A DNA stretch of 64,000 nucleotides from Anaerovorax odorimutans DSM 5092 (lineage in GTDB: Bacteria; Bacillota; Clostridia; Peptostreptococcales; Anaerovoracaceae), in NCBI RefSeq assembly GCF_000426305.1, contig NZ_AUFC01000001.1, forward strand, positions 124,001 to 188,000, in the 5' to 3' direction. Position numbers and translations under genes: made by a program. Shown piece after piece: positions 9,098 to 18,017 of this stretch (its first letter is position 1; every line of letters starts with the position of its first letter). Under the pieces are notes generated by a model. That model saw only the letters and a list, made by a program, of their open reading frames with translations, did no database searches and was not told where the DNA came from.

Positions 9098-11667
9098 ATA
9101 TTATGAATAAATTAACATTAAGGCATTTACGCCTTAATAAAAAGCGTACAATAATTACTATTATAGGGGTAATAATATCTGTAGCAATGATAACAGGGGT
9201 TGCTACTTTAAGCATTTCATTTTTAGATTTAATGAAAAGAGAGACAATAGCTAATACAGGTAATTGGCATGTGTTTTACAATGATATAAGTAAAAGACAA
9301 TTGGAAGCAGTTCTACAAAATGATAATTATAAAGAGGTAACAGTAAGCAAAGATTTAGGCTATGCTTCATTAAAAGGAAGTAAGAATAAAAATAAACCAT
9401 ATTTGTTTATTAAAGAGTTTAATGATACCGGCTTTAAAAATTTTCCTATTACTTTAAAAGAAGGAAGGCTTCCTAAAAAAGAAGGAGAAATTGTTATATC
9501 AGATAGTGTATTAAAAAATACTGATGAAAATTATAAAATAGGCTCAGTTTTAAATTTACAAATAGGACAGAGACATTTAACATCTGATGAAGAAACAATC
9601 CTAAATCAAAGCTATAATATTGAATGGGATGATAATGGAAATCCAAAAGAGAAACTTGTATTAGAAAAGACAATGAAATATGAAATCGTAGGTATAGTAG
9701 AAAGCCCAAAATGGGAGCCAGGCTGGTCACCTGGATATACAGCTATTTCATATTTAGATGAAAAAGCTGTATCTGAATCAGAAATTATTGATGCTTATAT
9801 TGTTTCAAAGAATATAAACTCAAATATTCTTACTGAAGGAAATGAATTTGCACAAAAAGAAGGTATTTCGGAATATTATTTTAATAGTGATCTTTTACGA
9901 TATTATGGTATAGAGGGCAATGATCAAGTTAAAAAAATGCTGCAAACATTGACTATTATAGTTATGGTAATTATAGTATTTGGATCTGTTTCGTTAATTT
10001 ATAATGCCTTTGCCATTTCAGTATCAGAACGTTCCAGGCATTTAGGGATGCTCTCAAGTATAGGCGCTACAAGAAAACAAAAAAGAAATTCCGTTTTCTT
10101 TGAGAGTATAGTTATTGGTACGATTAGTATTCCAATTGGTATAGTATGTGGAATTTTAGGAATTGGTATTACTTTTATATTTATTAATTCTATTATGCAG
10201 AGTATATTGGCATTAGATGAAAATTTTAAATTAGTAATATCACCTACTGTTATTATCAGTGCTGTTTTGATTTCCATTTTTACAATTTTGATTTCATCAT
10301 ATATTCCTGCAATTAGGGCTTCTAAAATTACACCTATTGATGCAATTAGGCAGACATCAGATATTAAGCTTTCGCGAAAGTCAGTCAAAACTTCTAAGCT
10401 TACAAGAAAAATCTTTGGTATAGAAGGAGAAATTGCACTTAAAAATTTAAAAAGGAATAAAAGGCGATACAGAGCCACTATATTTTCTTTAGTTATAAGT
10501 ATCGTGTTATTCCTCTGTGTTTCATATTTTGCAACTGGATTGCAGCAAGCTATGGATATGAGTCAATCAGACATAAACTTTGATATGATGGTTTCTATAC
10601 GCTCAGAATCGAAAAATTTAGATCAAATTACATCTGCAATTTTAAATATGGATCAAGTTTCTAAAGGTGCTGACACAAGTAAGTTTTTTTCCATGTCACC
10701 TCAAGGTAGCCAAAACCCGTCATATTATATATATGCTCTAGATGATATATATTTAAGAGATTATTCAAAAGAGATTGGTGTGAATTATAAAGACTTAATG
10801 GATACAGAAAAAATGAATGCTATAGTAATACAACCTGTAACATATAGAGATATGGGGGCAGGAAAAGTTATCTCTAAGAATATTATAGAAGGGGTAGAGG
10901 GGGATAAATTCGATGTTTACTATTACGATAATAATGAAGAAGAAAAAACAATAGGCTCTTTATATATGGAATATTTTACTGATAAATTACCTATAGGAGT
11001 GCAAACAGCATCTGAGGGAGCTACAGGTCATCTGATTGTTTCAAAAGGAGTTTTTAATAAATTATTTTTACAAAATCAAAATTTTAATGAGGAGAAAAAC
11101 ATTCAATTACAAAGGCAATTATATTTAAATAGTGATAATACTGCACTGCTGCAGGAAAATATAGAATCTTTAACACAGAAAAGCGTAAATAATTTAAAAT
11201 ATGGCGAATTATACGTTTATAATGTTTATCAGCAAAAAAACAATGAAGATCAAGTAATGTTGCTTCTTGGCATTTTTGTATATGGTTTTATTACACTGAT
11301 TACTGCAATATGTATAGCTAATATCTTTAACACCATTTCCACTAGTGTTGCATTGCGTAAGAGGGAGTTTGCTATGTTAAAATCTGTAGGAATGACACCA
11401 AAAGGTTTTAATAAGATGATTAGGTATGAAAGTATATTTTACGGGTTAAAAGCACTTTTATATGGTATACCAATTAGTGTATTATTAATGATTATTTTAT
11501 ATAAAACTTATGCATTAAATTTTACTTATGATTTTTCCTTGCCGTGGAATAGCATTTTGTCTGTTGTTATTGCGGTCTTTATATTTATTAGTGTTACCAT
11601 GTTATATGCAAGTAATAAATTAAAGAAAGAAAGTATTATAGATGGTCTTAAAGATGAAAATATTTAG
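9094..11667 (+). CDS. FtsX-like ABC transporter permease with two FtsX domains
   Basis: 857 residues. I place eight membrane helices: one near 18-43, a large external domain to about 284, three helices between about 285 and 402, one near 460-480, a second external domain to about 720, and three helices to the C-terminus. Each half ends in an FtsX core (VSERSRHLGMLSSIGATRKQ in the first, ALRKREFAMLKSVGMTPKGF in the second). This duplicated layout differs from BceB, which has ten helices and one large external loop between helices 7 and 8. It is translationally coupled to the ATPase. GAGG lies 10 nt before the first ATG (9094); a second ATG at 9103 is possible. Substrate unknown. Confidence 0.88.
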   Translation: MNIMNKLTLRHLRLNKKRTIITIIGVIISVAMITGVATLSISFLDLMKRETIANTGNWHVFYNDISKRQLEAVLQNDNYKEVTVSKDLGYASLKGSKNKNKPYLFIKEFNDTGFKNFPITLKEGRLPKKEGEIVISDSVLKNTDENYKIGSVLNLQIGQRHLTSDEETILNQSYNIEWDDNGNPKEKLVLEKTMKYEIVGIVESPKWEPGWSPGYTAISYLDEKAVSESEIIDAYIVSKNINSNILTEGNEFAQKEGISEYYFNSDLLRYYGIEGNDQVKKMLQTLTIIVMVIIVFGSVSLIYNAFAISVSERSRHLGMLSSIGATRKQKRNSVFFESIVIGTISIPIGIVCGILGIGITFIFINSIMQSILALDENFKLVISPTVIISAVLISIFTILISSYIPAIRASKITPIDAIRQTSDIKLSRKSVKTSKLTRKIFGIEGEIALKNLKRNKRRYRATIFSLVISIVLFLCVSYFATGLQQAMDMSQSDINFDMMVSIRSESKNLDQITSAILNMDQVSKGADTSKFFSMSPQGSQNPSYYIYALDDIYLRDYSKEIGVNYKDLMDTEKMNAIVIQPVTYRDMGAGKVISKNIIEGVEGDKFDVYYYDNNEEEKTIGSLYMEYFTDKLPIGVQTASEGATGHLIVSKGVFNKLFLQNQNFNEEKNIQLQRQLYLNSDNTALLQENIESLTQKSVNNLKYGELYVYNVYQQKNNEDQVMLLLGIFVYGFITLITAICIANIFNTISTSVALRKREFAMLKSVGMTPKGFNKMIRYESIFYGLKALLYGIPISVLLMIILYKTYALNFTYDFSLPWNSILSVVIAVFIFISVTMLYASNKLKKESIIDGLKDENI

Positions 11668-11692
11668 ATAAATTGATAGAAATGAAAATAAT

Positions 11693-11741
11693 AAATGGAC
11701 TGTGTACGACGATACAGGAATTCGTGCTCAGTCCATTTTTT
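11693..11741 (+). terminator. Intrinsic terminator after the ABC permease
   Basis: AAATGGACTG (11693-11702) pairs with CAGTCCATTT (11729-11738), with additional ACGA/TCGT pairing inside, and a T-tract follows. It also separates this operon from the convergent Fe-S gene. Confidence 0.85.
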
Positions 11742-11820
11742 AATGTAATCAAATTTTCTAAAATGAGATATAAGAATATAAAATTAATATTAAATTATAT
11801 AGTTAGTAAATATAAAGAGA

Positions 11821-12624
11821 TTATCGTAAATTCCAAAATGCGCAAGGTGATTGAGTTATACATTTACCGCATACATCACTACCAACACTGTTAGGATTTA
11901 TTCCGGTTTCATCAACATAGGAGCTGCCAAAATCAGTATAAATTTCAGCATTTTTTTGTAATACTCCATAGCATAAATGCCTATCATATCCTTCTTTTTT
12001 TAATGCTTTTACTGGGCAATTTTTTACACAAATGCCACAAGTACCATACTTTTTGTATAAACAATAATCTTCTTTAATAGGATGATCTGTTTCTACATTA
12101 AGATTAGTAACAATGGAACTAAATCTTCCACAACACCCTTGCTTTGTAATAAGCATGTTGTTTAAACCGAATGTTCCAAGACCTGCGGCATAAGCAAAAT
12201 GTCTTTGTGACCAATTGCTTTTTAAGGTTTTTTGATCAAAAGTTAAGGAATCTTGTGCTATGGAAGCATTATATCCTTTTTCTTTAAGCTTCTTAATTAG
12301 ATGTTCATTCAGTTTTATAAACATTGAATTTGTTTCCTCATATGCAAGTGCCCATTGTTTTGAAGCTAGTATGTTACCTGTTTTGTTTGTTAGGGCAAGC
12401 TCTTTTGTAAACGGTATATAATAAGCGATTATAACCTTTGCATCAGGAATTACATCTTCAGGCAAATTATGGTTAGGGGTTATGATTTCCTTTAACCTGC
12501 GAATATAATTTTCATAAGCGTCTGCAAAGCCAACTAAGGGTTTTCCCCATTTTGTTTGTATATTTTCAAGGTATTCATAATTCTTTACAAAATCATTAAT
12601 GATTAGATTTATATATTTTCTCAT
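11821..12624 (-). CDS. QueG-like 4Fe-4S protein of unknown role
   Basis: 267 residues. The middle part (SNWSQRHFAYAAGLGTFGLN) and the iron-sulfur region resemble epoxyqueuosine reductase QueG and corrinoid-linked reductases (COG1600). The Cys pattern is not the classical ferredoxin one: a Cys eight residues before CGICVKNCP, then a Cys about 18 residues on, then CGKC with a later Cys near the C-terminus (two clusters possible). It is shorter than true QueG (about 380 residues). Because queH, the non-homologous epoxyqueuosine reductase, is in this same window, a queuosine role is unlikely. The gene is divergent from a LysR regulator, which may control it. A redox or corrinoid-reduction role is speculation. 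Confidence 0.75.
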   Translation of the reverse strand: MRKYINLIINDFVKNYEYLENIQTKWGKPLVGFADAYENYIRRLKEIITPNHNLPEDVIPDAKVIIAYYIPFTKELALTNKTGNILASKQWALAYEETNSMFIKLNEHLIKKLKEKGYNASIAQDSLTFDQKTLKSNWSQRHFAYAAGLGTFGLNNMLITKQGCCGRFSSIVTNLNVETDHPIKEDYCLYKKYGTCGICVKNCPVKALKKEGYDRHLCYGVLQKNAEIYTDFGSSYVDETGINPNSVGSDVCGKCITQSPCAFWNLR

Positions 12625-12809
12625 ATTACTACTTTGTATAATGAAAGCATAGGAAAATTCATTATATACATTGCCCTTTCCAGATTATTTTTTTATTAAT
12701 TGGATGTTATAAATTTATTAGTTTGTTGTTTTTACATATTGATAAATTACTAAAATTAGTATATAGTATATTTTTTATAAAGTAAAATGACACTTTATAA
12801 TAACTGAGT

Positions 12810-12822
12810 TGACATTTTGTCA
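12810..12822. promoter_or_regulatory. Candidate LysR-type operator (T-N11-A palindrome)
   Basis: TGACATTTTGTCA is a perfect 5-bp inverted repeat with 3-nt centre matching the T-N11-A rule for LysR regulators. It lies 20 nt before the lysR start in the divergent region, a normal place for autoregulation and for control of the Fe-S gene. A minus-strand promoter TGTCAT-16-TATACT can be read between it and the Fe-S gene. Confidence 0.55.
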
Positions 12823-12842
12823 TAACTAAATGAGGTAAAAAT

Positions 12843-13733
12843 ATGGATAAAAATATAAAATACCGAGTTATGTTATTTGCTGCTGATTGTGGAAGTTTTT
12901 CTAAAGCCGCTAAATTAACTGGTTATACACCATCTGGTATTACACACATGATGAATTCTTTAGAAGAAGAATTAGGATTTAATGTTTTTTTACGTGATAG
13001 ACGAGGAATTAAATTAACTGAAGATGGAGAGCACATTTTACCTATAATTCGTGAAATTGTACATTGGGAAGAACAGTTACTACAAACAGTTTCTCAAATT
13101 AATGGACTGGAAATTGGTTGCATTACAATAGGTTCATATTCTAGTATTGCATCCCATTGGCTTCCACAAATTATTAAGAGGTTTAAACAATCCTATCCAA
13201 ATATAGAAATACGGCTTATGGAAGGAATCAGGCAGGAAGTAGAATCTTGGCTTAGTGATAAACGTGTTGATTTGGCGTTTTATACTTATCAACAGCCAAT
13301 GAAACATGAATGGATACCATTATGTGATGATCCAATGCTTGCAGTAATTCCTTCTGATCATCCATTAGCTAAAGAATTAATTTATCCGTTAGCTAATTGT
13401 CAATATGAAGATTTTATTATGCCTGCCATGGGGCAGGATGATGATGTTGTCAAATTATTGAAACATAATAACTTATCTCCCCATATTGCTTATTCAACGT
13501 TAGAAAATTATGCAGCAATTTCTATGATAGAGCAAGGTCTTGGTATGAGTATCATGAATGAACTAATTACTAAAAATTGGAAATCAAGTACAGTTATGCT
13601 TCCTCTTGATCCTCCTCAATATATAAGGTTGGGAATTGGACTTCCTTCGATAAAGTCGGCTTCACCTGCAACTAAAAAATTTATTGAATATACAAAAGAA
13701 ATACTTCCAGATATCGTATCAAAAGAATTATAA
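12843..13733 (+). CDS. LysR-family transcriptional regulator
   Basis: 296 residues, typical length. The N-terminal winged helix-turn-helix (FAADCGSFSKAAKLTGYTPSG, then HMMNSLEEELGFNVFLRDRR) is followed by a periplasmic-binding-protein-like effector domain starting near residue 90 (GLEIGCITIGSYSSIASHWLP). The gene is divergent from the QueG-like Fe-S protein, the arrangement in which LysR regulators usually control the neighbour. The effector cannot be deduced. A GAGG sits about 8 nt before the ATG. Confidence 0.92.
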   Translation: MDKNIKYRVMLFAADCGSFSKAAKLTGYTPSGITHMMNSLEEELGFNVFLRDRRGIKLTEDGEHILPIIREIVHWEEQLLQTVSQINGLEIGCITIGSYSSIASHWLPQIIKRFKQSYPNIEIRLMEGIRQEVESWLSDKRVDLAFYTYQQPMKHEWIPLCDDPMLAVIPSDHPLAKELIYPLANCQYEDFIMPAMGQDDDVVKLLKHNNLSPHIAYSTLENYAAISMIEQGLGMSIMNELITKNWKSSTVMLPLDPPQYIRLGIGLPSIKSASPATKKFIEYTKEILPDIVSKEL

Positions 13734-13832
13734 ATAAAAATTTAAGTTGTAATATTAATATATTTAAGTAAAGATGAATTGTTATATTTAAATAGATAAG
13801 CTTATTTAATAATATAATTATTTATTGATGAT

Positions 13833-13868
13833 AACAAAACAAGAGACAGAACTGTCTCTTGTTTTGTT
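13833..13868. terminator. Bidirectional intrinsic terminator between lysR and the SEC-C gene
   Basis: A perfect 17-bp stem (AACAAAACAAGAGACAG and its complement) has only two bases between the arms. It serves both convergent genes. Confidence 0.88.
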
Positions 13869-13935
13869 AATTTATATTTAGAAAAAATATGTAACTAAAA
13901 TATTCGCATTTATTGTTTAGATAAATATTTGAAAT

Positions 13936-14436
13936 TTATTTATTAGTTCCACAACATTTTTTATATTTTTTACCGCTTCCGCAAGGGCATGGATCATTTC
14001 TGCCTGGTTCTTTTTCTTTTTTAACTGTCTTTGATTTTTTGTAATTCTTTATAATTTCTTCCCTTTTTTCTTTAGATAAAATATCCTCCCATTGTGGTAA
14101 CGTATAAAGATAATCAGCTTTTGCATCTAACATATTAAAAAATAATTTTTCATAGTCAATATCTAAAATCACTTCTGAGTTATCATCAAAAGACTGAAAA
14201 TCTTGGCTATTTTTTAAACTCGTATTAATTCCATCTAAAAATCCCATAAAGATTATTGGATCGGCTTCATATTTTTCTGCAAGTTCTTTAAAAGTACCTT
14301 TTACATTTGTTTTTGGTTTTTCTAAAATTGAGCTGTAAATTCTTTTTTCTGTTGAACTGTATTTTTCCCAAAATTCACCGAACGTTTCGTCCGTTTGGTT
14401 ATCTATTAATTCTTGCCATTGTTGGTATAAACTCAT
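13936..14436 (-). CDS. SEC-C metal-binding domain protein
   Basis: 166 residues. The last 25 residues are a textbook SEC-C zinc motif ([18 protein letters not shown]), as found at the end of SecA and in many stand-alone proteins. The helical N-terminal 140 residues match no function that I recognise. It starts 16 nt after the hom stop behind AAGGAGGAG, so it is the second gene of that operon, but no functional link to threonine or methionine synthesis is evident. SEC-C domains bind zinc and often mediate contacts with SecB, ribosomes or RNA. Confidence 0.85.
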   Translation of the reverse strand: MSLYQQWQELIDNQTDETFGEFWEKYSSTEKRIYSSILEKPKTNVKGTFKELAEKYEADPIIFMGFLDGINTSLKNSQDFQSFDDNSEVILDIDYEKLFFNMLDAKADYLYTLPQWEDILSKEKREEIIKNYKKSKTVKKEKEPGRNDPCPCGSGKKYKKCCGTNK

Positions 14437-14452
14437 TTTATACTCCTCCTTA

Positions 14453-15742
14453 TTACATTACTCGGATAATACTTTTAATGGCTGTTGCAAAGTGATTTCC
14501 AATAATGGAAACTAGTGCTTCATCTAATCTTTCTCTGGTAACTTCATGTAGAATAAATACAATAGAAACGTCATCTCCTGTTTGCGCATCATTTGCAAGC
14601 TGCATTACAGAGTCGATTCCTATTCCGTATTCCCCAAGAGCAGTGGTGATTTTACCCATAACACCTGGAACATTTTTGGCTGTTAAACTTACATAATATT
14701 TATTTTGACCTTCACCTACAAAGTTTAAATTTTCAATAATGGAATCTTCTGCATAGTGATCAAAAGCAGACCCTTTTGCTATAGCTTTTGAAATTTCAAT
14801 TACATCGCCCATAACGGCACTGCCTGTTGGAAGAGGACCTGCCCCTTTACCATAGAACATAAGCTCATCTACTGCATTACCTCTAACAAATATTGCATTA
14901 AATTCATTACTTACTGAAGCTAGAGGATGAGATGATGGAACAAAAGCAGGTTGTACGTGACATTCCAGTTGTTTGTCCACTTTTTTTGCAGTTGCAAGCA
15001 GTTTAATTTTATAACCGAATTGAACAGCAAAATCTATATCGTCTTTTGTAATCTTTGTAATCCCTTCTGTAGGAATTTCTTCCGGGGATACTCTGGATCC
15101 GAAAATTAGTGAAATTAAAATAGAAAGTTTGTTGGCAACATCGATGCCCTCTACATCAGCAGTTGGGTCTGCTTCAGCAAAACCTTTTTCTTGCGCAACT
15201 TTTAATACATCGGCATAATCTAGTCCGAATTCTGTCATTTGAGTAAGAATATAATTAGTTGTACCATTAATGATTCCAAGAATTTCATCAAATTCATTAG
15301 CTAATAGTGCAGTAGTCAATGAATTAAGAATTGGTATGCCTCCGCCTACACTTGCTTCAAATCTAAACATTACCTTATTTTTCTTTGCAGCTTCCATAAG
15401 CATATCATAATTTGCAGCTACAGCTGCCTTATTTGCGGTTACAACATGTTTCCCATTTTCTAAAGCTTTCAGCATGAAAGTACTTGCTGGTTCTATTCCA
15501 CCGATTAATTCAATGACAATATCAATTTCCGGGTCTAAAAAAATATCATCTGGGTTTTGTGTAAACATATCAGGAGTTACAGTAATATCTCTTTCTCTAT
15601 TTACATCCCTTTCTAATATCTTTGTGATTTCAATATCTACGCCTGTATTAGCTGTAATTTGTTTTTTATTCATTTCTAATGTTTTATAGGATCCTGTACC
15701 GATATTGCCAAGCCCCAATAGTCCGACTTTTATTGTTTTCAT
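14453..15742 (-). CDS. hom: Homoserine dehydrogenase
   Basis: 429 residues. It reduces aspartate semialdehyde to homoserine, the branch point to threonine and methionine. The order is an N-terminal Rossmann domain ([17 protein letters not shown]), the catalytic domain ([38 protein letters not shown]) and a C-terminal ACT domain (about 350-429, [19 protein letters not shown]), normally the threonine feedback site. The ATG at 15742 follows AGGAGG by 11-12 nt. No thrB or thrC is nearby. The 169-nt region shared with trmL is very AT-rich and must hold both promoters. Confidence 0.95.
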   Translation of the reverse strand: MKTIKVGLLGLGNIGTGSYKTLEMNKKQITANTGVDIEITKILERDVNRERDITVTPDMFTQNPDDIFLDPEIDIVIELIGGIEPASTFMLKALENGKHVVTANKAAVAANYDMLMEAAKKNKVMFRFEASVGGGIPILNSLTTALLANEFDEILGIINGTTNYILTQMTEFGLDYADVLKVAQEKGFAEADPTADVEGIDVANKLSILISLIFGSRVSPEEIPTEGITKITKDDIDFAVQFGYKIKLLATAKKVDKQLECHVQPAFVPSSHPLASVSNEFNAIFVRGNAVDELMFYGKGAGPLPTGSAVMGDVIEISKAIAKGSAFDHYAEDSIIENLNFVGEGQNKYYVSLTAKNVPGVMGKITTALGEYGIGIDSVMQLANDAQTGDDVSIVFILHEVTRERLDEALVSIIGNHFATAIKSIIRVM

Positions 15743-15911
15743 GTTTAATATTACCTCCTGAAAAATTTATATTATGCTATTATATTATATTATTATAAAA
15801 AAGTCTTTATAAAATTACAAATTTTTATTATTATATTTATATAATAAATTTATATAATAATTTTCATGTCATATGGAGAAATTATAAATAATAGTTGAAA
15901 GGATTATAAAA

Positions 15912-16382
15912 ATGACAATTAATATTGTATTAGTAGAACCTGAAATTCCGCCAAATACTGGGAATATTGCACGTTCATGTGCCGCAACAGGGGCAAAATT
16001 GCATTTAGTTGAACCTTTAGGATTTAATATAGATGATAAGGCAGTGAAAAGAGCAGGACTTGACTATTGGCCATATGTAAAGTTAGAAGTACATAAAAGC
16101 TTAGGTGAATTTCTTGAAAAATATAAGGATATACCAATGTATTTGGCAACAACAAAAGGGGAAAAAAGGTATAGTGATGTAAAATATGAAGAAAATGCAA
16201 TGATTCTGTTCGGAAGAGAGACTGCTGGATTGCCAAAGGATTTTATTAATTCAAATTTAGATAATACAATTCGAATTCCCATGAGTAAAGATACAAGATT
16301 AAGGTCGTTAAATTTATCAAATTCAGTAAATATAGTTTTATTTGAAGCATTAAGGCAGCATAATTTCCCGGATTTAAAGTAA
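15912..16382 (+). CDS. trmL: tRNA (cytidine/uridine-34-2'-O)-methyltransferase
   Basis: 156 residues, the normal compact SPOUT size. It methylates the wobble ribose of leucine tRNAs from SAM. The trefoil-knot motifs are visible: EPEIPPNTGNIARSCAATGA at the N-terminus, ILFGRETAGLP, and the knot IPMSKDTRLRSLNLSNSVNI near the C-terminus. It appears monocistronic or loosely coupled to rpoN, which has its own promoter. Confidence 0.94.
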   Translation: MTINIVLVEPEIPPNTGNIARSCAATGAKLHLVEPLGFNIDDKAVKRAGLDYWPYVKLEVHKSLGEFLEKYKDIPMYLATTKGEKRYSDVKYEENAMILFGRETAGLPKDFINSNLDNTIRIPMSKDTRLRSLNLSNSVNIVLFEALRQHNFPDLK

Positions 16383-16451
16383 CATAGTTAAAGTAATGTA
16401 TTTAAAATAGTAAAAAATAAATAATAATTAAGAGCAAAAGCAATGAGTTTG

Positions 16452-16460
16452 TGATATAAT
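16452..16460 (+). promoter_or_regulatory. Extended -10 promoter ahead of rpoN
   Basis: TGATATAAT is a full extended -10 element (TG-N-TATAAT). No good -35 is present, which suits the extended -10 class. The start would be near 16467, giving a 5' leader of about 60 nt. Confidence 0.55.
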
Positions 16461-16478
16461 TAAAAAGTATGTAAAAAT

Positions 16479-16499
16479 CTAAGGGTATTATATCCTTAG
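16479..16499 (+). other. Hairpin in the rpoN 5' leader
   Basis: CTAAGG (16479-16484) pairs with CCTTAG (16494-16499), with a run of eight T residues about 7 nt further on. It may be a leaky terminator for trmL or an attenuator in the rpoN leader. Confidence 0.45.
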
Positions 16500-16528
16500 G
16501 AATATGTTTTTTTTGCGAGGATGAAGCC

Positions 16529-17974
16529 ATGAGATTAGGATATGACTTAACAATTGAACAATCACAAAAACTTGTTATGACACCTGAGTTGATTCAGGCT
16601 ATTCAGATATTGCAATTTAATACTCAAGAACTTGAAAATTATGTAGAAGAGCAATTATTAACGAATCCTATTTTAGAAGCAGCGTCTATGTTAAATTCAA
16701 CTGAAAATAGTGAAAATGAGCAGCGAGGTGAAGATTTAAAAGTTTCTTTAGATGAAGATAAAAATGATAATTTCGTAAAAGATCGTGATGAATTTGATTG
16801 GGCGGAGCATTTTAAAGAAAGACAATATGATGATATTAGTTATAAACAATGGGAGTATAGTAACGATAAAAATGAATACTCTTATGAGCAATTTGTCCCA
16901 TCTGAAATTACTCTTACTGAACATCTTATGTTTCAATTACAGTTTGCACCAATTAAAAAAAGCTGCAGACAAGCAGGCAGATATATTATTGAGTCTTTAG
17001 ATGAAAATGGATATATGACTTTGACAATAGAAGAAATTTCTAAAGCATTAGGAATTAGCAAAGAAAAAGTTATGATAGTTCTTGATGCAATTCAAGGATT
17101 TGAACCTGCAGGTGTTGGTGCTAGAGATTTAAAAGAATGTCTTATTATCCAGCTTAAGTATCAAGGAAAATTAAATGATGTTATTGAAAAAGTGATAAAT
17201 AATCATTTAGAAGATATTGCCTGTAACAGATTAAATAATATTGCTAAAACACTGGGCATTTCTGTAAAAGAAGTTCAAGATATAAGAGATCTAATAAAAG
17301 GATTGGAACCTAAACCGGGGAGACAGTTTAGCTCGGGAAATGAAACAAGGTATATTATACCTGATGTAACTGTAGAAAAAAATAATGGAGAATATGTGGT
17401 TAATGTCAGTGAAAGCAGTGCTCCAAAAATGACAATCAGTTCATACTATCAAAATATGCTCATAAATTCTGACAAAGAATCTAACATATCAAAATTTTTA
17501 AGCAGTAGATTAAATTCTGCATTATGGTTGATAAAGAGTATAGAACAAAGAAAGCAGACAATATATAATGTTGTGAGTGCAGTAGTAAAATATCAAATAG
17601 ATTTTTTTGAATTAGGTCCTAAATATTTAAAGACCTTAACTTTAAAGCAAATAGCTGATGAAGTAGGAATTCATGAATCTACAGTAAGTCGGTCTATAAA
17701 TGGAAAATATATGCAAAGTCCCAGAGGCGTATTTGAAATAAAATACTTTTTTACAAGTGGAGTATCAGGAACCTCAGGAGAAGGAATTTCATCAGAAAGC
17801 ATAAAAACATTTATTCGGGAGATATTAGATAATGAAAACCCAAAATCACCACTTAGTGATCAAGCTATAGTGGAATTACTTACTAAAAGGGGTATTGATA
17901 TTTCTCGTAGAACCGTAGCTAAATACAGAGATGAGATGAATATTCCGTCTTCATCAAAAAGAAAACGATATTAA
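16529..17974 (+). CDS. rpoN: RNA polymerase sigma-54 factor
   Basis: 481 residues. Region I is Gln-rich (IEQSQKLVMTPELIQAIQIL, then a Q-F-N-T-Q-E-L stretch) and binds core and the bEBP activator. Region II is acidic. The core-binding domain covers about 120-300, the helix-turn-helix is LKQIADEVGIHESTVSRSIN, and the C-terminal RpoN box RRTVAKYRDEM reads the -24 element. The gene sits directly before the GAPDH genes. In many Firmicutes rpoN precedes cggR-gapA in the same place; here cggR is missing. Confidence 0.96.
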   Translation: MRLGYDLTIEQSQKLVMTPELIQAIQILQFNTQELENYVEEQLLTNPILEAASMLNSTENSENEQRGEDLKVSLDEDKNDNFVKDRDEFDWAEHFKERQYDDISYKQWEYSNDKNEYSYEQFVPSEITLTEHLMFQLQFAPIKKSCRQAGRYIIESLDENGYMTLTIEEISKALGISKEKVMIVLDAIQGFEPAGVGARDLKECLIIQLKYQGKLNDVIEKVINNHLEDIACNRLNNIAKTLGISVKEVQDIRDLIKGLEPKPGRQFSSGNETRYIIPDVTVEKNNGEYVVNVSESSAPKMTISSYYQNMLINSDKESNISKFLSSRLNSALWLIKSIEQRKQTIYNVVSAVVKYQIDFFELGPKYLKTLTLKQIADEVGIHESTVSRSINGKYMQSPRGVFEIKYFFTSGVSGTSGEGISSESIKTFIREILDNENPKSPLSDQAIVELLTKRGIDISRRTVAKYRDEMNIPSSSKRKRY

Positions 17975-18017
17975 TAAAATTTAATAGTTAAAATAATTAG
18001 GAGGAAACTAGATTAAA

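Noticed and set aside
11673-11894. 73-codon frame after the ABC permease
   Set aside because: It spans the terminator and runs antisense into the Fe-S gene; no ribosome-binding site.
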